A stretch of 64,000 nt of DNA, taken from contig CM042034.1 in NCBI GenBank assembly GCA_023525975.1, positions 65,345,279-65,409,278 of the forward strand. Reading direction: 5' to 3'. The notes under the pieces are model-generated. The model worked only from the letters and a program-made list of their open reading frames with translations, ran no database searches and had not been told where the DNA came from. Made by a program: the position numbers and the translations under genes. The DNA is from Smallanthus sonchifolius. Its lineage: Eukaryota > Streptophyta > Magnoliopsida > Asterales > Asteraceae. Shown in pieces: positions 45,161 to 55,859 of this stretch (the first letter of the stretch is position 1; the number at the start of each line of letters is the position of its first letter).

Positions 45161-45837
45161 TGTCGTATCGTATGCTTCGTCTTAACCACATAATCCTACT
45201 CAAGATAGAACGCTAGAGTGATTACTATGGGTACAAATTCAGAATATGAGAGTAATCATAGACTGCCAAATCACGGTGATCAAATGCAATTTGGTGATAC
45301 ACGTCACTGCTCGGATTCTAAACCATTCCCATCAAACTCACACTAACTTTCTACCTTCACGCACACCGGATGCACATGCATCCCACACAACTCACATAAC
45401 ACATAGAAACAATCTAACAAATCATCATATTCATCACAAATGCACACCACATATGGTTACACACAAAATCACTAACCATGCTAACACACCAAACTATTTC
45501 ACCTAACGCAAAACGCAACTAATGCTAATCCACATTGACTAACTCACAAAACCTGATTTCATCAAATCACACCACACACTTCACATAATTCTACATACTA
45601 CTACAACACATTGCACACATCATGTTCCCACACGGAACCATAATTCACACACTCACACCAATAGCTTTACCAAACATAACACTACACAAATGGTAAATAA
45701 TAATTACTGCTCAACTCGAAAGACGTACCTTTTGGCTCGCAGTTACTCGTGGCGGCATTCGTTTCACCCTCGTCTCATTTTTAGTTTAAGTTAAGGTATT
45801 TTATTTTGTAAAAACACCGATTTTCTCTTAAACCACG

Positions 45838-45849
45838 GCTCTGATACCA
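45838..45849 (-). promoter_or_regulatory. Primer-binding site (tRNA-iMet type), copy B
   Basis: GCTCTGATACCA on the plus strand, the complement of TGGTATCAGAGC, three bases from the 5' LTR edge at 45853. Identical placement to copy A. Confidence 0.92.
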
Positions 45850-45852
45850 ACT

Positions 45853-47488
45853 TGTAAGACCCTAACTCGGGCATCCTACAGTTGGTTCTCATAACGGGTC
45901 GTTTTCATTAAAAACACATTTATTTCAATTCAAACTACAGCGGAAGTCTTTCAAAACTCATTTATGACCATTTAATTCTATTAGGTTTACCTTACGAATG
46001 CCCGCACACCGATCCGAGTAACACCGCTTCCAAGCCAAGATACGCCCATACCCGCTTACCTGCAAACAATCTAACGTACACACAAAGTCAGCTACGCTGA
46101 GTGAGTTCTAATAGTTTAATTTAAATAAAAACCATCACACCAAGTTCTTCGGTTTAATTTACCTAGGTCACTCCGGTCCTTTTAAAATATAATTACGCTT
46201 TATTAAAGAATGACTAATACCTTGTCACCCGCCGACATTCCATAACCGTTTATCTCCCGAGACTCAACACATACTACCAATATAAACAGTAGTAACCTTA
46301 CAATCACAACCGCACAGACTCAACATAATATGCTAACAACTCATATCCAGGAATACATATTAACTCAACCCTGGGTTAACACGCCCTACCCTAGCCATTT
46401 ACACATCCGGCCTTAACCAAGGCTCTCACAAATAACTAACACGACTCTTACACACGTCACATCACTAGTCATGACTCAACGGCCAGTCTAACTCTACACG
46501 TCACATTCAACACGTCACATTAACAAAACTGTTGAGCACCTCGCGAGAGGAAAACTTGCTTTGCTCATATCTTGACCATACGTTCGTCTCAACATACCTG
46601 ACCTCATAAAATTATTGGTGTCGGCCTTCGCCGCCACCGCTGCTGCCAGATTGCGAATTTGTCTTTCAGCTCGTTCGATTTTGCTCATCAAAATACGAGT
46701 AGCTTAAAACCGACTCAAATGAACTCCGTTTTAGGCGAATCATATGTCCACGCGTCCGTATCGCCGAAACCTTTCAGACCTTCCAGTCGTCGTCGCCGGA
46801 AAGCGAAACAGTGGTCGGATTCGCGTATTTTACGTGTCTAACTTCGCGCTGCTCAAAACCCTATCAAACGAACTCGGAATTGGACAAATAATATATCCAT
46901 GCGACCGTGTCGCCAAACCCTTTCTCCTGCTACCATCGCCGCTGCCTACTACTGCAGTCGAAATCACGAACAGTGGCCGGATTTCTTGTCGGAGTTCCCG
47001 TTCTCACACTATTTCTTCACCAATCATCTCCGAGTCATTTTCTAGCGATCTTAACTTTAAAACCAATCAAACTTACTTGAAAAACCCTCCACAACCGAAT
47101 ACAAGGATGCAAAGAAGATTACCTAGTTGTACGGAAGCCGTTGCTCGATACCGTCATCTGACCGTTGTCGTTTGCTCACTTCCGGCCACTCCCTCCTTGC
47201 CGACTCCTCCTCTTTGCTCGCTACTCCTGCCGTCGCACACCCAGGGTCACAAATGGCCCTAGGGTTTTCGCAAAAGTGGTTTATAAACCACCGCATGTTT
47301 CGTTTCGGGTCCCCCTAGTTCCATCTCGCATGATCCGGTCCCGAAATCTCTTTAAACAACTAACCGTGTTAGTTAATGTCGTTAAAACGCCTCATGCGTG
47401 ACAAATATTACGTCTCATTTTTAATTAATACCAGTTCGGGTTGTCCATTAACCTGAATTACAAATTTATAAATTTCTGGGATGTTATA
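45853..47488 (-). repeat. 5' LTR of copy B with a 0.71-kb deletion
   Basis: Aligns with the 3' LTR, but the segment equivalent to 41014-41727 is missing; the junction is near 46530 (AACAAAACTGTTGAGC). Short AACAAAA/GAAACT similarity at the deletion ends hints at illegitimate recombination. The deletion post-dates insertion, because the two LTRs are made identical at integration. Confidence 0.88.
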
Positions 47489-47493
47489 TTTGA

Positions 47494-49300
47494 GCACCAC
47501 GGCTCTAGCCAGGAGTCAAATGCAAGCCAACACGAAAGAAGAAAGGAAATATCGGCACCAAACGCACGGTCCAACTAAGACTCGAATGTTTTGTTGAATA
47601 CCCAAACCCCGAACAATCCAAAGTATTAAATCTATACTAACCGGACCCTTGGTAGAACCAAGATTTGTATAAAGACGCACAAGTTTGAATAAGTGTGTAA
47701 ACTTTAGGGGTTTCGTACTGTGGTTTTTAAAACAGTTTTTGAGCAACGCATCAGAATAAACAAAGCTGTACGAATCAATCTAGGCCATTATCCTAGACTA
47801 CCCACCAGATGTTAAGATGCAAACAAAAAAGAAAACAAAACACAACCATAGGGGGTTAGGCAATTATACATTTCATGAAACTGGCTAACTGATCAAGCTC
47901 AAGACTTTGAGATCAACGATTTTAGTTGCTAGATCTGGTTACACGAATCTGAACTCCTTCATATCTAATCACCAAGTACCCAGAAATCTAAACTCCTTTA
48001 GATTCACTTACAAAGCGCCCACAAAAATGTAACTTGAGAACAACCGAGTGTATACACCCGTAAACTGAACAGAAACAAAAACAATGACGTGACAGTGGCA
48101 TGACAACAACAAGCGGTAGCGGCGACCAGTAGGTGGCGGCGACAAGCATGTGGCTGCAGCGGCGGTGATAGGCATGTGGCTGCAGCGGCGGCCGGTGGCT
48201 TGGATGGCGACGATGACGCAAGGAGGAGGAGAGGGAGGATTTAGGGTTTTGCAAGTTTTCAAAACCTAATTAATTGTATGTTTCTAATCACCTCCTCAAA
48301 CCCCTTATTTATAGCCTCTAATTTGGTCTCCAAGTTAGGGTTTACTAATTACGATTGGGTCTATGTAAGTATCCCATAATTATAGTTATGGATCTCCATT
48401 ATCTTAATTGTTAGTTAACTAACAATTTGTTAATTATTTATATCCAATATAATTAAGATAATAATTAAATAACTTGTAATTAATAAATATGTTCTAAACA
48501 TAATTTACACCGGCTCATTATTAATCTAATTAATAATGATGACAATTATTTCATAAATAATTATCTCGTCCAACCGTTATCGTTTATCTATCTTGATAAC
48601 TATTTCGTTAATAATCATCTTGTCTCTTTTGTATACTCGTCTAATGGACTATGTTAACATTTAATATCTCAATTTATCTTAATCATTGCCCAAAGTGTAG
48701 CCCTTTAGATCTTACCTCTTTAACAGTATTTGTCTAATGTCGTTACTCAATTATAGAAGTCTAACATAAACAAGATGTCTTGCTAGGAACACTTACAAGA
48801 TTTAAATGAAAAGTCCATTCGTGACTTTCAAACTACGCGACTATGTATTATTCCTGAACATAGCCGTATGGTTTCAGTGGAACAATACATCCACTTGCAA
48901 GTAAACTTGCCTACCACATTTCATGCCTAACCTATCTAACTTGGAATTTCATATTCACATAAGATAGGCACACAACATCATATCTATAAGTCAGTCTACC
49001 AGACTGGTTAATTATAGATCAATCAAGCAATATGGTAAATTCTGAATACGTTTCTCTTTTAATTTGACTAGTGTCTATTTTACTTTAAAAGCCTTATGCA
49101 CCTACCTACCTACCTTGGCAATTTAGGCTCCTAATATGCAAACTTTTGTCTCAACCCAATTGATGTTGGGATTTTTATACATGTTCTAAAATTTTCCACA
49201 AAGAAAGAATAAAACTTTTAAAAACTCCACAAGGATCCGTTTTCACATAAATTAAGAAAATGAAAAAAAAACATACGGTGTTACAAGAACTACCAGAGAC
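47494..49300 (-). other. Promoter-like and AT-rich region, possible unassigned LTR
   Basis: On the minus strand a TATA-like CTATAAATAAGG (about 48306-48317) is followed by a leader with AACCCTAAATCC and a CCTCCTCC run, then an open frame (48008-48262) of low complexity with GGCGGC/CTGCAG repeats at 48120-48200 and no ATG. The rest (48300-49160) is AT-rich. It could be an LTR of an unrecognised element, since CCCAATTGATGTTGGG lies near 49155. No protein motif was seen. Confidence 0.3.
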
Positions 49301-50147
49301 GTCTCCGAAATTTCAATGGCCAGCGCGACTACATAGAAAATGCCCATAGAATATGAACTTATATTTAAAAAAAATTAATCATATAAAAAAATTCCAATTA
49401 TATAGAAATAAAATAAAAAGATAAACAAAATAAAAAATATTGTGTTTAAATTAAATTTTGGCAAAAATAAATTTGAATTTTAATGGGTTTAAACTTTATA
49501 GTTTTTTTATAAAATATAATTCTATATATAATATGTATATATAAATTTTAAAATGTTTAGGCCCCTCGAAATTACATGCCCGGTGCGAAAACATCAAAAT
49601 TATATGCCCCGCGCTGCGACACGTGACGCACATGCCACTAAGCCACCTCTGAAAACTACAATCATTGATGCGTGCTCTAGACCACTTGAGGAATTCATTG
49701 ACAAGGAACCAAGTGCTTCCCTTTACACGTATCCACTACGATCAAGTGAGTGATTCAAGCGAAGCTAGCATCGCAACTAGAAAAGTCAAGATGAATATAT
49801 AGTGAACTAGAAACTCCTTTTACTACTGTATATATTTGCAAGTATTTATGTGTTGAACACTTTAAATCTATTATGCAAAAATACTTCTATCAAATGGATT
49901 GTTGCTAGACTTTTGTGAGTGTTTAACCACGCAAAAATACCTATATCAAATTAGAAGATTTTTGCTAGACTTTAGTTGGTGTTTTCTCTCTTTCGCAACA
50001 AAAACTACGAGCTCTAAGGAGCAAAGACTATTCATGACTTTTGTCAATAGAAAGGGAAGAAAAAGAGTAAAAAAAAGCATGGCTCCCTTGTCTTACATTC
50101 TTTTACGCTCAACAAACAATTGATATCAATTTAAGTGAGGTATATCT
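49301..50147. other. Unassigned spacer
   Basis: AT-rich to 49550, then a GC-richer patch (49560-49700) with AGGCCCCTCGAAATTAC and GTGCGAAAAC resembling a DNA-transposon end. No partner end was found and no gene is supported. Confidence 0.35.
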
Positions 50148-50250
50148 TGTTGAACAACAAACATCTACACAAATGAATATTAGCTTACAAATGAATAAGA
50201 AAGCAACATTAAATAGAAAGATAACTGGGCTTGGGTTAAAACTCATAACA
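50148..50250 (-). repeat. 3' LTR of the Ale-type copia (103 bp)
   Basis: From TGTTGAACAACAAACATC to CTCATAACA. It lacks about 25 bases present in the 5' LTR after AAACAT. Confidence 0.85.
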
Positions 50251-51315
50251 GAGCCTTGGTGAAAATATCTGCAATCTGCAAGGCTAATGGAACAAAAGGA
50301 AATGAGATGGTCCCGAGCTGAAGATGATGACGAGTAAAATGACAATCTATCTCAATATGTTTTGTTCGTTCATGAAAGACAGAGTTCTTGGCGATCTGCA
50401 TAGCACTTTGATTATCACAATGTAATGGAGTAGGTGAGGAAACAACAACCCCCATATCTGCTAGAAGCCATCGTAACCAAACAATTTCAAACCATAGCAC
50501 GATATTCAGCCTCAGTTGAGGACCTAGAGACAACGTCTTATTTCTTGCTTTTCCATGAGATTAAGGAATCACCAAGGAAAATACAGAAACCAGTAGTGGA
50601 TTTACGATCATTGGGATCACTATCCCAATCAACATCACTATAGGCACGCAATTCCAGAGAAGACGTAGAAGGGAATAAAAGACTTTGAAACTGAGTGCCA
50701 CGAAGATATCTCAAAATACAAAGAACAGCTCCCCAGTAAACAGAAGTAGGAGCGGTAACAAACTGGCTAACCACATGAACAGCATGAGCGATATCAGGGC
50801 GAGTAACTGTAAGATAAACCAAACTGCCTACAATGGTACAATATAGGCTCAGATCAGATAGAGGAACACCATAAGTGGGAGAGTAACGTGCATTGGTTTC
50901 AAGAGGAGTGTCTGCAATTCTGTTATCAGAAAGTCTTGCACGTTGAAACAGATCAGAAATATACTTCGTCTGAGAGAGAAGATATCCCTTTTTAGATTGA
51001 GCTACCTCAATCCCCAAAAAATACCGTAATAATCCCAAATCTTTCATAGCAAAACGATGGGACAAGTCACGTTTCAAGGATTCAATGCCATCATAACCAT
51101 CACCTGTAATAATCATGTCGTCCACATATAAAGACAAGAGAATGTGTCCAACATTCGTACATCGAACAAATAATGTCGAATCATGATTGCTAGGAAGAAA
51201 ACCAAGGGAAGTGATGATTGTAGAGAATTTTTCAAACCAGGCACGAGGAGCCTGTTTGAGCCCATATAGAGCTTTTCGAAGTCGACAGACTTCATCGGGC
51301 TGATGAGCTATTCCC
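50243..51315 (-). pseudogene. Ale-type reverse transcriptase second half and RNase H
   Basis: Copies element RNA and degrades it after copying. In the correct frame past the G12 run, the reading continues through RLRKALYGLKQAPRAW to the catalytic SLYVDDMIITG (about 51110-51137), then FAMKDLGLLRYFLGIE and KYISDLFQRARL. RNase H shows DWDSDPNDRKSTTGFCIFLG and SWKSKK, where a TAA (50538-50540) replaces the expected glutamine. After a frameshift near 50505, the end reads VWLRWLLADMG, HCDNQSAMQIAKN, ERTKHIEID and ADIFTKALL. Catalytic YVDD is intact. Confidence 0.9.
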
Positions 51316-51327
51316 GGGGGGGGGGGG
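51316..51327 (+). repeat. G12 homopolymer causing a frameshift in reverse transcriptase
   Basis: Twelve guanines (cytosines on the coding strand) in the MTPPPP motif. One base fewer would join the two halves of reverse transcriptase in one frame, so this looks like slippage. A sequencing length error is equally possible. Confidence 0.8.
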
Positions 51328-51906
51328 AGTCATGTAAACCTCCTCATGAAGATCACCATTCAGAAAAGCATTTTTGACATCCATTTGGCAGATCTTCCAT
51401 TGTCGAACGTACGCAACAACAATTAAAGTACGAATTGTTGTCATTTTTGCCACAGGGGCAAAGGTCCCCTCATAATCCATACCATACGTTTGGGAATATC
51501 CTTTTGCCACAAGTCTAGCCTTGTACCATTCAACAGAGCCATCAGACTTTGTCTTAATCTTATACACTCGATGACAACCAACCTTATGTTTACCTGGTGG
51601 TAGAGGAACCAAATCCCAGGTGTGAGTCTGATGAAGAGCAGTGAGCTCTTCAGCCATAGCATTCTGCCATAGAGGGTCAGAGACAACCTCTTTATATGAT
51701 TCTGGTTCAGACAGATGATGAATTCCCGCGATAAAAGAACTAAACGAAGCAGAATATGCAGAGTATGCAAAATCTGGTAGTTGAGTAGAATTACATGCAC
51801 GAGTAGACTTTCTCGGAGGTCGAGGAGAATCAACATTGGTTCCAGATGATGTGGAAGGTTCATAAACTGGCACATCATACGCAACAGAAGTATCTGGAGC
51901 AAGCAT
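51328..51906 (-). pseudogene. Ale-type reverse transcriptase, first half
   Basis: Begins after a variable proline/serine-rich linker (PPRKSTRACN). It then reads YKEVVSDPLWQNAMAEEL, TWDLVPLPPGKHKVGCH, VEWYKARLVAKGYSQTYG, DYEGTFAPVAKMTTIRTL and WKICQMDVKNAFLNGDLHEE, with the first catalytic aspartate in QMDVKNAFL. It ends at the homopolymer frameshift in VYMTPPPP. This is the standard copia fingers and palm. Confidence 0.92.
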
Positions 51907-51995
51907 ATTAGGATCAACAGATGAATCGGGAACATCAGAGGTTGGGATATCAGTGTCGCTAGCAAAATGATCAATGTTTCGAAGATCTGACTTTG

Positions 51996-52631
51996 TTACA
52001 TCATGTGACTTAGCTGGAATCGAATAGAAGAGAATATGTTCAAGAAATATAACATGTATTGAACATATAACTTCTGACTTACAGGATCAAAACAACGATA
52101 TCCTTTTTGTCCCGTGCCATATCCTTTGGGACCACTGGCATAGCCTAAGAAAACACATAATGTTGACTTATTTGTCAATTTGTCTCGTTCAACATGAGGA
52201 CGGAGATAAAAACAAGTACATCCAAAAACCCGTAACTCACCATAATCTAGGGGTTCACCGAAAAGACAGTCAAATTGAGACATCCCGTCATTGTGAGAAG
52301 TAGGGATTCTATTAATCACATGTTGGGCGGTCAGGAGTGCTTCTCCCCAAAAGACACTAGGTACCTCAACAGATAAAATGAATGAACGAGCGGTTTCCAT
52401 AAGATGGCGATGTTTCCTTTTAGCAACACCATTATGTTGAGTAGTGTCAGTACAAGAGGACTGGTGTATGGTACCATCTGATGCAAGCAACTGAGTAAAA
52501 TCATTAGAGGTGTATTCACCCCCTAAGTCACACCTGAAACACTTTATCACAGCAGAATGTTGCGTTTGAACATAAGCCCTAAATGTTTTATAAATGTCAA
52601 AGAACTCAGATCTACGCTTCATAAGGTACAC
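51996..52631 (-). pseudogene. Ale-type integrase core, C-terminal half
   Basis: Follows a nonsense codon: TAG at 52632-52634, where RFT is normally followed by tryptophan. Contains FRCDLGGEYTSNDFTQLL and SSCTDTTQHNGVAKRKHRH. The catalytic glutamate of the DDE triad is expected in NGVAERK; here the codon at 52419-52421 encodes lysine. Continues with VFWGEALLTAQHVINR, RVFGCTCFYLRPH and FLGYASGPKGYG. Integration activity would be lost by both changes. Confidence 0.92.
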
Positions 52632-53897
52632 CTAGGTAAAACGAGTGTGATCATCAATAAAGGAAACATAATAACGTGAACCGCCCTTAGTGGATACTGG
52701 TGATGGTCCCCACACATCAGAATGAACAATATCAAATGGTGCAACAGAATGAGAAATAATTTTATCAAATGGTAAAGCAGAAAATTTGGCAAGTTTGCAA
52801 CCACTACAATCAGGAATTTTACAAGTTTGCAACTGACCCAAAGCATCTGAAGAAACCAAAAAATTTAAACGAGATGCGGACACATGTCCCAAACGAGAAT
52901 GCCAGATATAAAATTCATACGACAAAGGACTTAAACGAAAAGAAGATAAATCAACACTGGAGGCAACAACACCAGGTGCAGGAAATTTGAGTTCTTCTAA
53001 GACATATAAATCTCCCACCATACGATCGATCCCAATCACCTTCTGAGTGTGTTGATCCTGCACAACACAAACAGTGTCACAAAAGAAAACCCAAATTCCA
53101 GACTTACACAACTGACTGACTGAAGCAAGATTTAAGGCAAGCTTCGAAATATAATAGACATCATTGAGAGACACATGAGGGGTAGACACAGATCCAACAC
53201 CCTCTACCGACATGGATGTAGCACTAGCAGACATGATAGAAACAGGCGAAACAGGAGACAAAGAAAGAAAAGAAGACAAATAGGAAAACATATGATGTGA
53301 GGCACCAGAATCCAAAATCCATAATGATGACGAAATACCTGAGGTACCAGATGAAGACAGTCCCGCTACAGACATAGAGGTAGGATTGGCGGCAAGAAAC
53401 TGTCTGAACTGTTCAAATACTTTCGGATCCAGAGCATATGGTGGTGGTTTGTTCAGTTCCACAGAAGGTGGTGTAGTAGCAGCAGTAAACTGAGGTGGTT
53501 TAAATGTCCATGAAGATGGACCATATGAACCAGCAAAAGTGGACGTGCGAGATGGAAATTGTCCACCTGATCTGTTCTGTTGAGGGGGCTTCTGTACGTT
53601 AGAATTCCTTGTACTAAGTAACAATGGACATTGAGACTTCCAATGATTTTTCCTTTTGCAGAATACACATTCATCAAAGGAAACTTTAGCACCTTGTCTG
53701 GACTGATTAGGGGGAACGACAAACACAACAGGAGTAGTGGTTACCTTAGGACCTCTATCAACCTGAGGTTTTAACCGAGTTTCCTCTGCAATCAACTCGT
53801 GGACAACCGAATCAACTATTGGAAGAGGAGAACGATGAAGAATCGTTCCACGTAGTCCTTCAAAATCTGAACGTAATGCCATCAAGAATTGTACCAA
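52632..53897 (-). pseudogene. Ale-type gag end, protease and integrase N-terminus
   Basis: 421 codons. Gag end: LVQFLMALRSDFEGLRG. Zinc knuckle CVFCKRKNHWKSQC (CX2CX4HX4C). Protease active-site motif ILDSGASHHM. Integrase zinc motif WHSRLGHVSASRL with CSGCKLAK, first catalytic aspartate in FDIVHSDVWGPS and second in SFIDDHTRFT. It ends at the TAG where the integrase core should continue, so only the in-frame stop separates it from the next piece. Confidence 0.93.
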
Positions 53898-53898
53898 A

Positions 53899-54388
53899 CG
53901 TTGTTCTTCCCTTCAAACAATATAAGGTTTAAACCCCTTCAATGCTGCAGATTTCGTAAGCGCTAATTGATCCCATAAATCTGACATAGCTCCATAGAAA
54001 TATTGAATGCTCATATCATTCTGTTGAAGTGCACGGATATCAGACTCCAACTGGTACTGCTTAGCAAAGTTAGACTGAGTATACAACTTTTCCAAGTGAT
54101 CCCAAACCTCCTCAGCTGTGTCATATTTAGCCAACTGAATACCAATGGATTGGCCTACAGAGTTGTTGATCCAAGTTATAACTTTAGAGTTATCTGTTTC
54201 CCATGTATCGAGAGCTAAGGCATATTCAGTAGCCTTAGACTTATCAGTAGGCTTTCCCTTAGTACCTGTGACATAACCCCACATATTTTCCATCGAAGAA
54301 AGTTTTTCATTACGTAACTCCAATAGGTATAGTTTTTACCATCCAGACGAGTACTAAATGACTGAAGAGAGTCATCTTTTCCAGCCAT
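53899..54388 (-). pseudogene. Ale-type gag N-terminal region
   Basis: Starts at the ATG at 54386-54388: MAGKDDSLQSFSTRLDG then YTYWSYVMKNFL, the usual copia gag opening. A frameshift near 54320 moves to the frame of GYVTGTKGKPTDKSKATEYA, DTWETDNSKVITWI, AEEVWDHLEKLYTQ and MSIQYFYGAMSDLWDQL. A TGA after FKPYIV (53913) separates it from the remainder of gag-pol. The capsid-like region is otherwise complete. Confidence 0.88.
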
Positions 54389-54803
54389 ATTATCAAAACC
54401 AAACGACAGAAGAATAGCCACAAACTTCAAAGAATAACCGCAAAGTTCGAACACTAACCGCAAACTTGGACCGCAAACTTGGACCGCAAACTCGGACCGC
54501 AAACTTATAGAACCGTAAACTTAGAGAACCGCAAACTTAGAAAACCGCAAAATCTGTGAAACAAACCGCAAACTTCGTAAAACGGGACAGAAACGAGGTC
54601 CAAACCTGTCAATCTGTCCAGAAGCTCTTCCAAATACACAAGTCAATTCAAATAAAACAAAATCCGTGACTTTGATACCACAAAATCAAAGAAATACGAT
54701 GCAGAGACTTTACCCTTCAACAACGAACAACCAAGCAACGAACGAATCAACAACGGAGCGGAAACGACAACAAAAAAACTTCAATCAAGCATGAATCGAG
54801 TAG

Positions 54804-54815
54804 GCTCTGATACCA
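54804..54815 (-). promoter_or_regulatory. Primer-binding site of the Ale-type copia
   Basis: GCTCTGATACCA on the plus strand, directly touching the 5' LTR (54816). tRNA-iMet type. Confidence 0.93.
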
Positions 54816-54945
54816 TGTTGAACAACAAACATGTATAGAGAAAAGATGTAGTCTCTATATTACACAAATGAATATTAGCTTACAAATGAAGAAGAAAACA
54901 ACATTAAATAGAAAAATAATTGTGCTTGAGTTAAAGCCCATACCA
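54816..54945 (-). repeat. 5' LTR of the Ale-type copia (130 bp)
   Basis: From TGTTGAACAACAAACATG to AGCCCATACCA. A second CCATACCA follows at once (54949-54956), so the outer boundary could be about 11 bases further. Confidence 0.85.
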
Positions 54946-54994
54946 GAGCCCATACCAACTTAATTGAAATAATTTGATGATGATTATTATAACA

Positions 54995-55170
54995 CAAGGT
55001 TAAAATCCCGTGTATTACACGGTTTGATAAAATATAATATTATATATTTAGTAATAAAAATTTTGTATTTTAAAAAACCCGTGTATTACACGGATTGATA
55101 AAATATAACGCTATATATTTGGTAATAAAACATTTATATCTTTAAAAACCCGTATATTACACGGTTTGAA
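54995..55170 (-). mobile_element. Helitron 3' terminus with tandemly triplicated hairpin
   Basis: On the minus strand the end reads CCGTGTAATACACGGG, TTTTAACC, CTTG. The hairpin CCGTGT-ATT-ACACGG (plus strand) occurs three times at 55007, 55078 and 55149, i.e. every 71 bases, with the AT-rich DNA between them also repeated. CTTG replaces the usual CTAG terminus. Body and 5' end were not identified; 55170-55859 is AT-rich with no gene seen. Confidence 0.6.
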
Positions 55171-55859
55171 TACATTAATTTCTATTTAATATAATTTGAC
55201 TTACATCACTATTTAGTTAGATAAGAAAGTAACATAATTAAATTTTAAGGTTTTTTAAAATAAGAGATAATTTAAAATAAATGTGTTTTATTAGTATAAT
55301 TAATATTTTTCTTTAAATATAAATCATTATTAAAAAAGATAAGTGTATTTAATAAGAGAGAGGTGTGAGAAAAAAATGTGAGATTGAATGTGAGAGTGAC
55401 AAGTGACAACAAATTTAATTTTTATTAGAATAGGGATGGTTCTTGAATTTAATTAATAGAACAATTAATTTCATTATATACCACCATAAAGATAAACGTA
55501 AATTTGTAATTCAGTTAATGGTGGTTGTAAATTCCAGGGCCTATTACCCTTCCAATAATCAAATTGAAGAAGTGAAACCAAATCTTATTGCCATTCACGA
55601 CTATAATATATCCTAATTCCTAAAGCTTTTTTGAGGTCTTAAATTTTGTGAACTTAAAACAATTGCTTTTTTTCTAAGACAGTAAACACGTCTGTAATCC
55701 TTCCTCAATGATAGCTCAAATTAGAAGAGGTGGGTCATACTACTCGCACATATGGCATAATTTTAGGTCAAATGTACGAATAATTATAAATAAAAATTAC
55801 CATGGTCGTGTGTTTTTAATATTTACAAAACTAAATAGGCATGATACGAGAGCATTATA

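Larger units (their letters stand above)
40345..47488 (-). mobile_element. Non-autonomous LTR retrotransposon, copy B (complete)
   Basis: 7.1-kb minus-strand element with 3' LTR 40345-42718, polypurine site 42719-42733, internal region to 45852, and 5' LTR 45853-47488. It is flanked by a perfect TSD TTTGA (40340-40344 and 47489-47493). The internal region (3.1 kb) has no gag, protease, reverse transcriptase or integrase motif, only the 123-codon frame at 44789-45160 also seen in copy A. It therefore depends on another element for movement. The outermost base pair of the 5' LTR has mutated (TATA instead of TACA). Confidence 0.92.
50148..54945 (-). mobile_element. Ty1/copia retrotransposon of the Ale/Retrofit type (defective)
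   Basis: 4.8 kb with very short LTRs (50148-50250 and 54816-54945), a primer-binding site touching the 5' LTR, and a full gag-protease-integrase-reverse transcriptase-RNase H order on the minus strand, as usual for Ty1/copia. Short LTRs, small size and the gag start MAGKDDSLQSFSTRLDG fit the Ale/Retrofit lineage. The pol end (ADIFTKALL) runs into the 3' LTR, so no separate polypurine tract is obvious. No TSD was found. Several stops, two frameshifts in pol and an altered integrase residue make it non-autonomous. Confidence 0.92.

Noticed and set aside
48008..48262. Minus-strand frame after a TATA box, as a possible small protein
   Set aside because: No ATG, low complexity from GGCGGC and CTGCAG repeats, and no conserved motif.
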